Origin: Affinundibacterium amnicola
GTDB lineage: Bacteria > Pseudomonadota > Gammaproteobacteria > Burkholderiales > Burkholderiaceae_D
Length of the DNA stretch: 64,000 nucleotides
Assembly (NCBI RefSeq): GCF_014284275.1
Contig: NZ_JACOFU010000003.1
Location: 372,001 to 436,000, forward strand
Direction: 5' to 3'
Below are positions 36,558 through 45,468 of this stretch, piece after piece. The notes beneath the pieces were generated by a model that was given only the letters and a program-made list of their open reading frames with translations, was not told where the DNA came from and searched no databases. The first letter of the stretch is position 1; each line of letters begins with the position of its first letter. Position numbers and translations under genes: made by a program.

Positions 36558-37214
36558 TCAGCTTTCTGTTTTTGGTGAGTCGTTCGCCGTGCCTGGAGTC
36601 GCAGTTTCAGTGGTGATTTGAATTTCCATCTGCACTTCTATCTTGGTTTCAATTGCTGCTTCTACCGTCATTTGATTTGCCGCATCGGTTTTGTTATCTG
36701 GATGACGACGTTTCTGATGATAGGGCTTGCGCTGACTATCTTGACGATGAATGAAGCGAGATAGTTCTTGTAGCGCCATTTGATAAACGCCACGCTTAAA
36801 TTCAATCACAGTATCTAGCGGTACCCAATAATCATGCCAACGCCAAGCGTCAAATTCTGGATGTGTACTGGCTCGTAAGTTCACATCACAATCACGACCT
36901 ATCATGCGCAATAAAAACCAGATTTGTTTTTGACCACGATAGTGTCCACGAATTTCACGTTTAATGAAATGGTCGGGGACCTCGTAGCGCAACCAGTCAC
37001 GGGTGCGACCTAAAACCTTGACATGCTCGGGGAGCAAGCCAGTCTCTTCTTCGAGTTCGCGGAACATGGCTTGTTCCGGCGATTCGCCGTATTTAATGCC
37101 GCCTTGTGGAAACTGCCAAGAATGCTCGCGCACCCGTTTGCCCCACCAGACTTCATTATTGGCGTTCAGCATAATAATGCCTACGTTAGGCCTGAAGCCT
37201 TCACGATCCAACAT
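36558..37214 (-). CDS. rppH: RNA pyrophosphohydrolase
   Basis: RppH removes pyrophosphate from 5'-triphosphate mRNA and starts RNase E-dependent decay. The 218-residue product begins [27 protein letters not shown], and the Nudix box is complete: [23 protein letters not shown] (residues about 38-60). HSWQFPQGG precedes it, and [13 protein letters not shown] follows near 145, as in E. coli RppH. The C-terminal extension (about 60 residues) is low-complexity, Thr/Glu-rich and unconserved, which is usual in betaproteobacteria. It is divergent from proS. Confidence 0.95.
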   Translation of the reverse strand: MLDREGFRPNVGIIMLNANNEVWWGKRVREHSWQFPQGGIKYGESPEQAMFRELEEETGLLPEHVKVLGRTRDWLRYEVPDHFIKREIRGHYRGQKQIWFLLRMIGRDCDVNLRASTHPEFDAWRWHDYWVPLDTVIEFKRGVYQMALQELSRFIHRQDSQRKPYHQKRRHPDNKTDAANQMTVEAAIETKIEVQMEIQITTETATPGTANDSPKTES

Positions 37215-37715
37215 GGTATAACCCCAATTATTTCTTGGGAATTAATTAACACTCGATTAGGGTGGATTGCGCATTTGGTATTGAGCATTTTGCAAAATCC
37301 TTGCTCACAAAAAAAGCCCGCACGGAAATAAATCGGCGAGATTTTATGTGTCCCTAAACGAATTGTTAAGTATTCCCAAACGTGGTCAGGGCTCATTCAT
37401 TATTTTGATGGGCGAAGTTTTTAAGCTTGAAAATCTGGAATCTTCTGAAAAATACCGATGAAAATCCGAGTTTGGGCGTAAAAAATGCAATTAAGCAGTC
37501 GAAACCATCATCAAAAATGCAAAGAGTGAGCGCATGAGCCAGCATATCCTTTAAAATTGAGTTGATTATAACCTAGGACTTCAACAAAAAAGTTCAAGTA
37601 TTGTTGTTTCAGAAATCATGGCACTCATTACCTGAGTTATGCCGGAATTTTGCGGCACAATGCGGGCAACATTTTGATGTCATTCCAAACCTCCATTATT
37701 GAAAAGAAATTAGTC
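37215..37715. promoter_or_regulatory. intergenic region between rppH and proS
   Basis: About 500 AT-rich bases with divergent promoters. GATTATAAC near 37563 could be a -10 for proS. I see no gene, RNA or strong repeat here. Part of the stretch just before 37716 is in frame with proS, but without family similarity. Confidence 0.35.
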
Positions 37716-39452
37716 ATGCGCGCAACACGTTTTTTCATTTCCACTTTAAAAGAAGCTCCAGCCGACGCCGAAATCGTCAGCCATAAATTAATGATGCGCG
37801 CCGGGATGATCAAACGTCTCGGCTCTGGTATTTATAACTACATGCCTATGGGCTTACGCATCATTCGTAAAGTTGAAAAAATTGTACGTGAAGAGATGGA
37901 TCGCTCTGGTGCGATAGAAATGTTGATGCCGGTCGTGCAACCAGCCGAGTTATGGCAAGAAACCGGTCGCTGGCAAAAATACGGTGCGGAATTGATGCGC
38001 GTAAAAGATCGTCATGGTCGCGATTTCATTATCCAGCCGACTTCAGAAGAAGCGATTACCGACGTTGCGCGTCAAGAAATCAAATCTTATCGCCAGTTGC
38101 CGCTGAATTTTTACCATATTCAAACCAAGTTCCGCGACGAACGTCGCCCACGTTTTGGTCTGATGCGTGGTCGTGAATTCACGATGAAAGATGCCTACTC
38201 TTTTGATCGTGATTTGGATGGTTTGAAAAAGTCTTACCAAAATATGTATGACGCTTACGTCCGCATTTTTAACCGCTTCGGTTTGCAATTCCGTGCAGTG
38301 GCGGCGGACAACGGTGCGATTGGTGGTACAGGTTCGCATGAATTCCACGTGATCGCCGAAACAGGGGAAGACGCTTTAGTGTATTGCCCGACTTCAGATT
38401 ACGCGGCGAATATGGAAGCTGCGGAGGCCTTATCTTTGTTCGATGCACGTCAGGCAGCAACACAAGCATTGACGAAAACAGCAACGCCAGGCAAAGCTAA
38501 GTGTGAAGACGTTGCCGAGCTCTTGAATATTCCTTTGCAAAACACAGTGAAGTCGATAGTGTTGACCGTCGAAACCGAAGAGAAAGACAAAGTCACTAAG
38601 CAAGTCTGGTTATTGCTGATACGCGGTGATCATGAATTAAATGAAATCAAAGCCAGCAAAGTTCCGGGCTTAGCAAACTACCGTTTCGCGACAGAAGAAG
38701 AAATCGTCGAACACTTTGGCACTAAGCCAGGTTATCTCGGGCCAGTAAATACGAAATTGCCGGTTAAAGTGGTGGCAGATCGTACTGTTGCGATGATGGG
38801 CGATTTTGTGTGCGGTGCGAACGAGGAAGATTTTCACTTCACGGGTGCGAACTGGGGTCGTGATTTGCCAGAACCACTGGTGGCTGATCTGCGCAATGTG
38901 GTTGCTGGCGATCCTTCACCTGACGGCAAAGGCGTATTAGCAATTCAACGCGGTATCGAAGTTGGTCACGTATTCCAACTCGGCACTAGCTATTCTGAAT
39001 CCATGAAAGCGACTTTCCTCGATGAAAACGGCAAGCCGCAGTTATTGCAAATGGGCTGTTACGGTATTGGTATCACGCGTATTTTGGGCGCCGCGATTGA
39101 GCAAAACTTTGACGACAAGGGCATTATCTGGCCAACCGCGATTGCGCCGTTTGAAGTGGTGATTTGTCCTATGGGCATGGAGAAGAGTTCAGCAGTGAAA
39201 GAGCAAGCAGAGAAACTGTATGCCGAATTATTGGCCGCAGGCGTTGATGTTTTGTTAGATGACCGTGATTTGCGTCCGGGTTCAATGTTTGCTGATTGGG
39301 AGTTGATCGGTGTGCCACATCGCGTGGTGATCGGTGATCGTGGCTTGAAAGAAGGTAATTTGGAATACAAAGGACGCCGTGATGCGGAGGCTAGTAATGT
39401 CGCGGTGGCTGAGATGTTCAATTTCCTGACGACTAAATTGCAGACAAAGTAA
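37716..39452 (+). CDS. proS: prolyl-tRNA synthetase
   Basis: Charges tRNA-Pro. The start was placed at [20 protein letters not shown], which aligns with known bacterial ProS; upstream in-frame starts at 37677 (ATG) and 37650 (TTG) would add 13 or 22 unrelated residues. Class II signatures are motif 1 ([47 protein letters not shown]), motif 2 ([25 protein letters not shown]) and motif 3 ([13 protein letters not shown]). The inserted YbaK-like editing domain lies around residues 225-400 ([25 protein letters not shown]). The 578 residues are normal for this ProS type. Confidence 0.97.
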   Translation: MRATRFFISTLKEAPADAEIVSHKLMMRAGMIKRLGSGIYNYMPMGLRIIRKVEKIVREEMDRSGAIEMLMPVVQPAELWQETGRWQKYGAELMRVKDRHGRDFIIQPTSEEAITDVARQEIKSYRQLPLNFYHIQTKFRDERRPRFGLMRGREFTMKDAYSFDRDLDGLKKSYQNMYDAYVRIFNRFGLQFRAVAADNGAIGGTGSHEFHVIAETGEDALVYCPTSDYAANMEAAEALSLFDARQAATQALTKTATPGKAKCEDVAELLNIPLQNTVKSIVLTVETEEKDKVTKQVWLLLIRGDHELNEIKASKVPGLANYRFATEEEIVEHFGTKPGYLGPVNTKLPVKVVADRTVAMMGDFVCGANEEDFHFTGANWGRDLPEPLVADLRNVVAGDPSPDGKGVLAIQRGIEVGHVFQLGTSYSESMKATFLDENGKPQLLQMGCYGIGITRILGAAIEQNFDDKGIIWPTAIAPFEVVICPMGMEKSSAVKEQAEKLYAELLAAGVDVLLDDRDLRPGSMFADWELIGVPHRVVIGDRGLKEGNLEYKGRRDAEASNVAVAEMFNFLTTKLQTK

Positions 39453-39459
39453 ATAGCGC

Positions 39460-40104
39460 ATGAATTTGTTCAATGCAGTAATGACGCGAGTTTGTTTATT
39501 CAAGAAACAAACTCGCGTTTGTTTTTTTGTCTTGCTATTTGGCTTGTCGCAATGTGCTGTGGCGGGAAATCAGAAGGAAGAGGCAATCGCTGATTCTGTC
39601 CGATTGGCGCTCGCCAAACTGGTGGCAGATCCACGCCCACCTAAGCCAACTTTTGAAAAAATTGAAGACCGCATCAAATACCTGCATTGGCTAGGTGAAA
39701 TGTCCGATAGGTTGAAACGGCGTATGCCAGACAAGCAAACGCGTATCGAATTTCTCGAAACGGTTTGGTATGAGTCTAAGCGGGCGGGTTTGGACACTGG
39801 CTTAGTATTGGGATTGATGCAGGTCGAATCTGGTTTTAAAAAATACGCAGTATCGATTGTCGGTGCGCGTGGCTATATGCAAGTGATGCCGTTTTGGTCA
39901 CGTGTGATAGGTGATGGCGATCCTAAAAAACTTTTCCAGATGCAAACCAATTTGCGTTATGGCTGCTCGATTCTACGTATGTATATCGATATGGAGGGCG
40001 GCAATTTATATTTGGCATTAGGTCGTTATAACGGCAGTCGTGGTCGTGCAGAATATCCGAATGCGGTTTTAGCGAATTGGAAAAAATGGGAATTTAACGA
40101 GTAG
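39460..40104 (+). CDS. lytic transglycosylase, SLT domain
   Basis: An exported peptidoglycan lytic transglycosylase. The N-terminus is a signal peptide; either ATG at 39460 or ATG at 39481 (MTRVCLFKKQTRVCFFVLLF, cleavage after AVAG) may be the start. The SLT domain has LETVWYESKRAGLDTGLVLGLMQVESGFKKYA with the catalytic Glu in QVESGF (near 125), GARGYMQVMPFW, then LRYGCSILRMYIDMEGGNLYLALGRYNGSRG, as in Slt/MltC-like enzymes. It starts 8 bases after proS, but a strong intrinsic terminator overlaps its signal-peptide codons, so it needs readthrough or its own promoter. Confidence 0.88.
   Translation: MNLFNAVMTRVCLFKKQTRVCFFVLLFGLSQCAVAGNQKEEAIADSVRLALAKLVADPRPPKPTFEKIEDRIKYLHWLGEMSDRLKRRMPDKQTRIEFLETVWYESKRAGLDTGLVLGLMQVESGFKKYAVSIVGARGYMQVMPFWSRVIGDGDPKKLFQMQTNLRYGCSILRMYIDMEGGNLYLALGRYNGSRGRAEYPNAVLANWKKWEFNE
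39484..39528 (+). terminator. strong intrinsic terminator inside the transglycosylase 5' coding region
   Basis: Perfect 14-bp stem ACGCGAGTTTGTTT (39484-39497) / AAACAAACTCGCGT (39505-39518), 7-base loop, and a T-rich tail TTGTTTTTTT to 39528. This is a textbook terminator for proS, yet it encodes residues 9-23 of the transglycosylase counted from the first ATG (TRVCLFKKQTRVCFF). Confidence 0.85.
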
Positions 40105-40180
40105 CATAGGCACATGCTGGCTTAGCACGAGCATATCGTTTAAGCCCGACTTTGAAGATGAACTTAAAAAGGATGTCGCG

Positions 40181-40663
40181 ATGAAGAAGATCTATTTGGC
40201 TGCTTGCATTGTATTAAGTACTTTGAGCACACAGGCGTGGTCGTTCCAGACAATTTTTATTGTTCGTCACGGCGAGAAGGTCGATGAAAGTCGCGATCCC
40301 TTGCTGAGTGCGCAAGGAAAGAACCGTGCGATGAATTTGGCGAACATATTGCGTGATGCCGATGTGAAGCGCATTTATGTAACTGAATTTCAGCGCACTC
40401 AAATGACCGCTGCGCCCTTGGCCGAGGCGCGTCAATTAAGTTTGACGCCTTATGCAGCAAAAGAATCGAGAAGCTTAGCTAATCAACTCAGCGCGACTGA
40501 CAGCAATGCACTGGTGGTTGGTCATTCCAATACCTTGATCGATATTTTGCAAGGCTTAGGTGTGCATACCGCAAAAAACGTCGCGGACGACGAATACGAT
40601 CGATTAATTGTTGTTCATCTCAATAAAAATGCTGCGCCTACTTATACTGTGTTGCGTTATTAG
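40181..40663 (+). CDS. exported histidine-phosphatase-superfamily protein
   Basis: A 160-residue protein with signal peptide (MKKIYLAACIVLSTLSTQAWS). The catalytic RHG lies in IFIVRHGEKVDES (His near 31), followed by LSAQGKNRAMNLANIL, then YVTEFQRTQMTAAPLAEA and the second catalytic His in ALVVGHSNTLIDIL (near 115). This is the small SixA/phytase-like branch. Export makes a phosphoesterase on periplasmic substrates more likely than a SixA-like role on phosphorelay proteins. AAAAGGATG lies before the ATG. Confidence 0.85.
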   Translation: MKKIYLAACIVLSTLSTQAWSFQTIFIVRHGEKVDESRDPLLSAQGKNRAMNLANILRDADVKRIYVTEFQRTQMTAAPLAEARQLSLTPYAAKESRSLANQLSATDSNALVVGHSNTLIDILQGLGVHTAKNVADDEYDRLIVVHLNKNAAPTYTVLRY

Positions 40664-40713
40664 CCGAGATTAGCCGAAACTAGCTGAGTGGATCAGCATC
40701 TATTGGCGACTGA

Positions 40714-41004
40714 TTAATATCGAAAATACGGTGAAGTGTCGAAAAACGGTGTGTAAATCGCGATGATGACTAAGCTATGCAATATCAAGCTCACCCAGAT
40801 GATCAGCGTGAATAGCGCTTTTTGGGTTTTATGCCTGAAAATCTGACGTGCACATAAGGCACCAACAGCGCCACCAAGGATGGTCCAAAGATGTAGAATG
40901 GTTTCTGCAATTCTTGATTGATGACGTCGCGCCGCCACTTTGTCCCATGTAAAAAGTGCAAAACAAATCAGGTTCACTAGCAAGTAATAAAAAACAGCGT
41001 ACAT
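40714..41004 (-). CDS. DUF1294 membrane protein
   Basis: A 96-residue protein with three hydrophobic segments. The family signature is complete: FALFTWDKVAARRHQSRIAETILHLWTILGGAVGALCARQIFRHKTQKALF (DKxxARxxxxRIxExxLH and the GGxxGAxxxxxxFRHKTxK block). Function unknown. It ends opposite the phosphatase-like gene and starts across a 330-base gap from corC. Confidence 0.87.
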   Translation of the reverse strand: MYAVFYYLLVNLICFALFTWDKVAARRHQSRIAETILHLWTILGGAVGALCARQIFRHKTQKALFTLIIWVSLILHSLVIIAIYTPFFDTSPYFRY

Positions 41005-41335
41005 CCAAATCCCATCAGGTTACCAACTTCAGTGCGGACGAAGAGCACTAAAGAATACGTATGCTGATAGCTTATCGTGAATAGAAATAAAATGATCGAT
41101 TTTGCTTGAGATTTTTGCGCTAAGTGTTTGAATCCGTTTTCAATTCTTATTGATTGCTTAGTTATTTTCACTTATTTTTACTTTTTTGTTGATGTCGCTC
41201 GCGATGTAAACCAAGTTTCTTTGACCAATCGCGCTGTTTGCTGACGTGGTTTTCCAGATAAAATCCCCGCAAAATTTGGGAAAACCGCGCAGATGTTGTA
41301 TCCTGTAGGATTGAAACAACGGCGTTAAGCCCATT
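41005..41335. promoter_or_regulatory. intergenic region before corC
   Basis: About 330 AT-rich bases. GTTTTCC (41249-41255) can pair with GGAAAAC (41279-41285), and a small near-palindrome around TCCTGTAGGA (41301-41310) lies where a -10 could be. I see no gene here. Confidence 0.35.
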
Positions 41336-42217
41336 ATGCAAGAGCACTCTAGTAAGGTCAGACCATCTGACCTTAAACCACATAGGTCATTATTTGAACG
41401 ATTGACCGCCTTAATTTCTCCTGAACCCGAAAACCGCGAAGAGCTGTTAGAAGTTCTGCACGACGCGCAAGAACGTAATTTGATCGATGCCGATGCCTTG
41501 GCAATGATTGAAGGGGTTTTCCAAGTCTCCGATTTATCTGCCCGTGACATCATGGTGCCGCGTTCGCAAATGGACGTGGTCGATGTGTCCAAGCCAATTG
41601 CTGAATGGATGCCAGAAGTGCTGGAAACTGCACATTCCCGCTTCCCAGCCGTCGATGGTGATCGTGACAAAGTTGTTGGTATTTTGCTGGCAAAAGATCT
41701 GCTGCGTTATTACGCGGAAGAGAGTTTTGACGTACACAAGATGCTGCGCCCGGTTGTTTATATTCCCGAATCAAAACGTCTTAATATTTTATTGCGTGAT
41801 TTCCGTGCTAATCGTAATCATATGGCGATGGTGGTCGATGAATATGGTGCGGTCGCTGGCTTGATTACGATTGAAGACGTATTGGAACAAATCGTCGGTG
41901 ATATCGAAGATGAATATGATTTCGATGAAGAGGAAGATAACATCATCGTGTTGGAAAATCAGGGCAACGGTAAACGTTGGCGAGTAAAAGGTTTGACTGA
42001 AATCGAACAATTTAACGAAGTCATTGGTACCGAATTGACTGATGCTGATGCCGATACTGTGGGTGGCTTTATTACGAATCACTTACAACGTGTGCCACAC
42101 AAAGCCGATGAGTTCAGTATTGGTCAATTGCATTTTGAAGTTTTGCGTGCGGATGCGCGTCAGGTTCAAATTGTATTGGTTGAAAAGCGCAGTGCTAACT
42201 ATAGTTCGGAAGATTAA
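41336..42217 (+). CDS. corC: CorC-like protein with CBS domains (magnesium/cobalt efflux family)
   Basis: A 293-residue cytoplasmic protein linked to Mg2+/Co2+ homeostasis and, in many bacteria, encoded with lnt. It has an N-terminal segment (RSLFERLTALISPEPENREELLEVLHDAQERNLID), a pair of CBS domains (about 70-190; ARDIMVPRSQMDVVDV, HMAMVVDEYGAVAGLITIEDVLEQIVGDIEDEYD) and the C-terminal CorC_HlyC domain (WRVKGLTEIEQFNEVIGT, DADTVGGFITNHLQRVP). There is no membrane domain, as in YbeX/CorC. lnt follows after six bases. A 10-bp perfect hairpin lies in codons 6-14. Confidence 0.92.
   Translation: MQEHSSKVRPSDLKPHRSLFERLTALISPEPENREELLEVLHDAQERNLIDADALAMIEGVFQVSDLSARDIMVPRSQMDVVDVSKPIAEWMPEVLETAHSRFPAVDGDRDKVVGILLAKDLLRYYAEESFDVHKMLRPVVYIPESKRLNILLRDFRANRNHMAMVVDEYGAVAGLITIEDVLEQIVGDIEDEYDFDEEEDNIIVLENQGNGKRWRVKGLTEIEQFNEVIGTELTDADADTVGGFITNHLQRVPHKADEFSIGQLHFEVLRADARQVQIVLVEKRSANYSSED
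41353..41375 (+). promoter_or_regulatory. hairpin in the 5' coding region of corC
   Basis: TAAGGTCAGA (41353-41362) and TCTGACCTTA (41366-41375) form a perfect 10-bp stem with a CCA loop, 17 bases after the corC ATG. There is no T-run. It could be a protein operator or an RNA structure that slows early translation. Confidence 0.55.
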
Positions 42218-42223
42218 GCTGGC

Positions 42224-43780
42224 ATGTTGGCTGTGAATTCTTGGTTGCAAAAACTCTCAGTGCCACGGGCCAGTCTCGTGGCATTGCTATTAGGGGCGAT
42301 GAATGTTTTATCATTCGCGCCTTTTTTCATTTGGCCTATTCAATTAATCAGCGCTGCTGTGATGATATCGATGTTGATATCGCATCCTGAGTGGAATAAG
42401 AAGCAGGCGGCGGTGCTGGGGTGGAGTTATGGCTTCGGCAGCTTTGTGATTGGTGTCTGTTGGTTAGTGGTCGCCATGTCGCGCTACGGTGGTATGCCAC
42501 TCGCTTTGAGTATCATCGCGCTATCGCTCTTGGCCGCCTTTATGGCGATTTTTCCTGCATTCTGTTTTGTTCTGGTGCAATTTCTGCGTAAAAAATGGAA
42601 GGCTAGCGATGCGCTCAGCGTATTGCTGCTATTCCCTGTTGCCTGGGCCGCGACAGAATTTTTACGTGGACATCTGTTTACCGGTTTTCCTTGGTTGTCG
42701 GTCGGCTATGCGCACAATGTCAGTCCGCTGGCGGGCTATGCACCGGTATTGGGAGTCTATGGCTTAGCTGGCGTCGCAATGCTGGTGGCTGCGTGCATCG
42801 CGCTGTTGATCATGCATCAATCTGCGCGCATCCATGCCAGCCTGAGTTTGCTATTGCTTGTGGGTAGTGGCTTGGCTTTGCAGCAAATTAATTGGACTGA
42901 GGCCAAAGGCAAGCCGATTAGCGTACGTTTGGCGCAAGGGAATATCGATCAGGGTGTGAAATTCGATGCTAGTTTTCTGGAAGAGACTTTAGCAATGTAC
43001 GCCGATTTAATGACGGCACAAGCAGCCGATTTGATCGCGGTACCGGAGACTGCTTTGCCGATATTGGTGACCAGCTTACCACCGACATATCTGCCACGAT
43101 TACAAGATTTTGCCCAGCGAACGAATAGTCGTTTGATGATCGGTGTGGTCAGTGACGACGGCAATGATCAGTATTCGAATAGCGTGATTGGTTTAGGTGC
43201 GGAGCCTTACCGATACGATAAACACCATCTGGTGCCTTTTGGCGAATACGTTCCATTTGGCTTCCGTTGGTTCGTCGATATGATGCATATTCCACTTGGT
43301 GAGTATCAAAATCCTGGCGTGTTGCAAGCACCGATGGCGGTGAAAGATCAATGGGTAATGCCGAATATTTGTTATGAAGATTTGTTTGGGGAAGAGATCG
43401 CTCAACAATTGCGTGCGCAGTCGGCCACACAACAAGGTGCAGCCAATATTTTATTGAATGTCTCGAATCTTGCCTGGTATGGTGATTCGACAGCGATCCC
43501 TCAGCACTTACAAATTTCCCAAATGCGTAGTCTGGAAACTGGGCGTCCTATGTTGCGATCAACTAATACTGGCGCCACCGCCATCATTGATGCACGCGGT
43601 CAGGTCGTCGCGCGTTTGGATACACTGACACGTGGCACCTTAGCGGGCGAAGTGCAGGGCATGCGCGGTTTGACGCCGTATATTCGTTTTGGAAATTGGC
43701 TGTGGGTGCTACTAGCGGGATTGGCTTTGCTTGGCGCTTACTTCTTCGGTCAACGCCAAGCGGTGAAGGCAACAACTTAA
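42224..43780 (+). CDS. lnt: apolipoprotein N-acyltransferase
   Basis: Lnt adds the third acyl chain to the N-terminal Cys of lipoproteins in the inner membrane. The 518-residue protein has about six N-terminal helices (residues 15-215), then a periplasmic nitrilase domain with the complete catalytic triad: Glu275 in VPETALP, Lys333 in YDKHHLVPFGEYVPFG and Cys383 in NICYEDLFGEE. A last helix lies near 485-505. Conserved GFPWLSVGYAH is present. It is coupled to corC (six-base gap). Its stop shares bases with the stop of the opposite-strand gene at 43777. Confidence 0.96.
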   Translation: MLAVNSWLQKLSVPRASLVALLLGAMNVLSFAPFFIWPIQLISAAVMISMLISHPEWNKKQAAVLGWSYGFGSFVIGVCWLVVAMSRYGGMPLALSIIALSLLAAFMAIFPAFCFVLVQFLRKKWKASDALSVLLLFPVAWAATEFLRGHLFTGFPWLSVGYAHNVSPLAGYAPVLGVYGLAGVAMLVAACIALLIMHQSARIHASLSLLLLVGSGLALQQINWTEAKGKPISVRLAQGNIDQGVKFDASFLEETLAMYADLMTAQAADLIAVPETALPILVTSLPPTYLPRLQDFAQRTNSRLMIGVVSDDGNDQYSNSVIGLGAEPYRYDKHHLVPFGEYVPFGFRWFVDMMHIPLGEYQNPGVLQAPMAVKDQWVMPNICYEDLFGEEIAQQLRAQSATQQGAANILLNVSNLAWYGDSTAIPQHLQISQMRSLETGRPMLRSTNTGATAIIDARGQVVARLDTLTRGTLAGEVQGMRGLTPYIRFGNWLWVLLAGLALLGAYFFGQRQAVKATT

Positions 43781-44157
43781 TATTGTTTTGCTGGTACGCT
43801 GGTCGCTTCGATATCGGCCAGACATTCAAGACCACGTGCGGTGATCACGTTTTTACCGCTGGCGGCATCAACTTCAATATGCGCTTTTTTCCCTAAGAAA
43901 GTCGCGACAGGACCACTCAAAATGAAGTCTGGATTCGCCGCAATCGCGCGCAATCCATCGATACATTGCTTGATAAATAAGACTTGCTTGCCAGAGTCGG
44001 TTAATTCAAAACTACCATCACGCTTATGCGCAATTAATTTGATGCCGACTAAGCGCTTGGAGTTGCGTGAAATGCAGGCACTTGGGCGAGCGCCTCTAGG
44101 TAATTTGGTAATTTGTTCCAGTGCATCATATTCGTCGATGCTGAGATTTTGATTCAT
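43777..44157 (-). CDS. hypothetical protein, winged-helix-like start
   Basis: A 126-residue cytoplasmic protein. The first 70 residues (SIDEYDALEQITKLPRG, CISRNSKRLVGIKLIAHKRDGSFELTDSGKQVLFIKQ) look like a winged helix with a beta hairpin (GSFELTDSGKQVL), which suggests DNA binding, though no family was recognised. The C-terminal half (IDGLRAIAANPDFILSGPVATFLGKKAHIEVD) shows no motif I know. It is convergent with lnt and the two genes share the palindrome TTAA for both stop codons. AAGAAAAT lies upstream of its ATG. Confidence 0.65.
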   Translation of the reverse strand: MNQNLSIDEYDALEQITKLPRGARPSACISRNSKRLVGIKLIAHKRDGSFELTDSGKQVLFIKQCIDGLRAIAANPDFILSGPVATFLGKKAHIEVDAASGKNVITARGLECLADIEATSVPAKQY

Positions 44158-44280
44158 TGTGATTTTCTTATGAAGAACTGTTTCGCAGGCGATAGTTTAA
44201 CTCAGATCTTCTATTAGGATTTGTGATGATGGCAGATGCTTTTTTTTAAGACCATTTTGTTCTTCGCTTACTAATACTCA

Positions 44281-44301
44281 ACCTCCGGCTTTGCCGGAGG
44301 T
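44281..44301. other. perfect GC-rich hairpin
   Basis: ACCTCCGGC-TTT-GCCGGAGGT: a 9-bp perfect stem with a 3-base loop between two minus-strand genes. No T-run follows on either strand. It could terminate the Nudix-like gene weakly, or be a dispersed palindrome. Confidence 0.5.
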
Positions 44302-44335
44302 AATTTAGTTCAATTGTTACACTGCGTCGTCCACC

Positions 44336-44950
44336 TTACTTTGACATATTCACTAGCGGATAAAACGCATCAATTTCAGATTTATTGGTGCTGCTATCTT
44401 GGGGCATGTATTGCGTGCCACCCCATACGATATTGGGATACTTAGTTATTTGCATAAATTGCATGGAGATATGCGGGTAGGTGACTATTTTGGCCGCCTC
44501 GTGCACGGGCAGCCATTTAATCTCTCCAATGATTGGCGGCGCTTCGGGTGTTCCACTGATTATCTTGGTCGAATAAATAAGTCGTGTTGAAATCACACGG
44601 CTTTGTCCATCTTTGAGCGTAAAGACGCCTCTCAGCACTGGAGGGGAAATTTTCACTCCGTAAGATCCAGCCACTTGTTCTAAGCCTTGCTTTATGGTCA
44701 GTTGCTCGTCCTGATACCAGCCTGGTGTGACCCAGCGATCTGAATCTTTGATGCGAACGAGCATCAACTCGCTCTTGTCATTAAAAATTAAGAGTCGATG
44801 AAAGGTGGAAATATTGGCTGTTTGTTGGGCAAAGAGCGGTGACGAAACCAATAAAATAAATAGTAGAAATGTTTTTTTAATAGCAGCTTTAATGTCGCGA
44901 ATGCGGTGTAATAACAAGAAGATCGACAGGAAAAATTTATTCATTTTCAT
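44336..44950 (-). CDS. exported Nudix-like protein with degenerate catalytic box
   Basis: A 204-residue protein with an N-terminal export signal (IKKTFLLFILLVSSPLFAQQ, preceded by 24 residues). The fold cues are those of Nudix hydrolases: FHRLLIFNDKSELMLVRIKDSDRWVTPGWYQDEQLTIKQGLEQVAGSYGVKI and EIKWLPVHEAAKI. The Nudix box, however, lacks the REUxEExGU residues (LEQVAGSYGV stands there), so the metal-binding glutamates are missing. Either ATG at 44950 or 44944 can start it. Probably a periplasmic Nudix-fold protein without pyrophosphatase activity; function unknown. Confidence 0.65.
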   Translation of the reverse strand: MKMNKFFLSIFLLLHRIRDIKAAIKKTFLLFILLVSSPLFAQQTANISTFHRLLIFNDKSELMLVRIKDSDRWVTPGWYQDEQLTIKQGLEQVAGSYGVKISPPVLRGVFTLKDGQSRVISTRLIYSTKIISGTPEAPPIIGEIKWLPVHEAAKIVTYPHISMQFMQITKYPNIVWGGTQYMPQDSSTNKSEIDAFYPLVNMSK

Positions 44951-45468
44951 TCCGGGGTTGAGATGGCAAATTGGGTTTATCGCAAATGCTAGGCAGTGAC
45001 AAAAGTGAGGGAAAACATGTCACAGCATCAAATAGATGGTCGTACTATCATGCGGACGAGAGATAAAGTGAGGTAGTTGTAGCAGACATCAAATGAGCTT
45101 TCATTCGTTAATAATGAAAGTGAACTATAGCCAAAGTCGGTGTTGATTCCATCCTGAAATGATATTTCCGGCTTCCTGTTTTATATATTCGGAGTGTAGC
45201 TGGAGGTGTTCGGGGAAATTTATTCCTATTTCTAAAAAACTTTACTGACCTTTATAGCGAGTTAAACCCACAGCCTGTGATTATGTGCACTACGACGCGA
45301 ACACATCAATGTGAGTGCCTGTTTTGCGTGAGTCCTACATATCTAGCCTAGTTCTTTTGGCGTATCCCTAGCCTGATCAGCCTAGTTCCTTGCCTACTTC
45401 AGGCGAATTTAACATTTTGTGAAACTCCCCTAAGCTGACAGTACTGAAAAATGTTAAGGGAGCAAATA
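44951..45468. promoter_or_regulatory. long intergenic region before narK
   Basis: About 520 bases with no convincing gene. AGCCTAGTTC occurs twice (45345-45354 and 45379-45388) with a related TAGCCTGATC (45369-45378) directly before the second copy, all within 125 bases of the narK start, so they may be operator sites. No clear FNR box (TTGAT-N4-ATCAA) was seen. A 19-codon ORF at 45017 is listed among rejected items. Confidence 0.4.

Noticed and set aside
45017..45076. A 19-codon ORF (MSQHQIDGRTIMRTRDKVR) with GAGGGA before it
   Set aside because: The ribosome site is plausible but close, there is no coupled downstream gene, and nothing in the peptide suggests function. Not strong enough to annotate.
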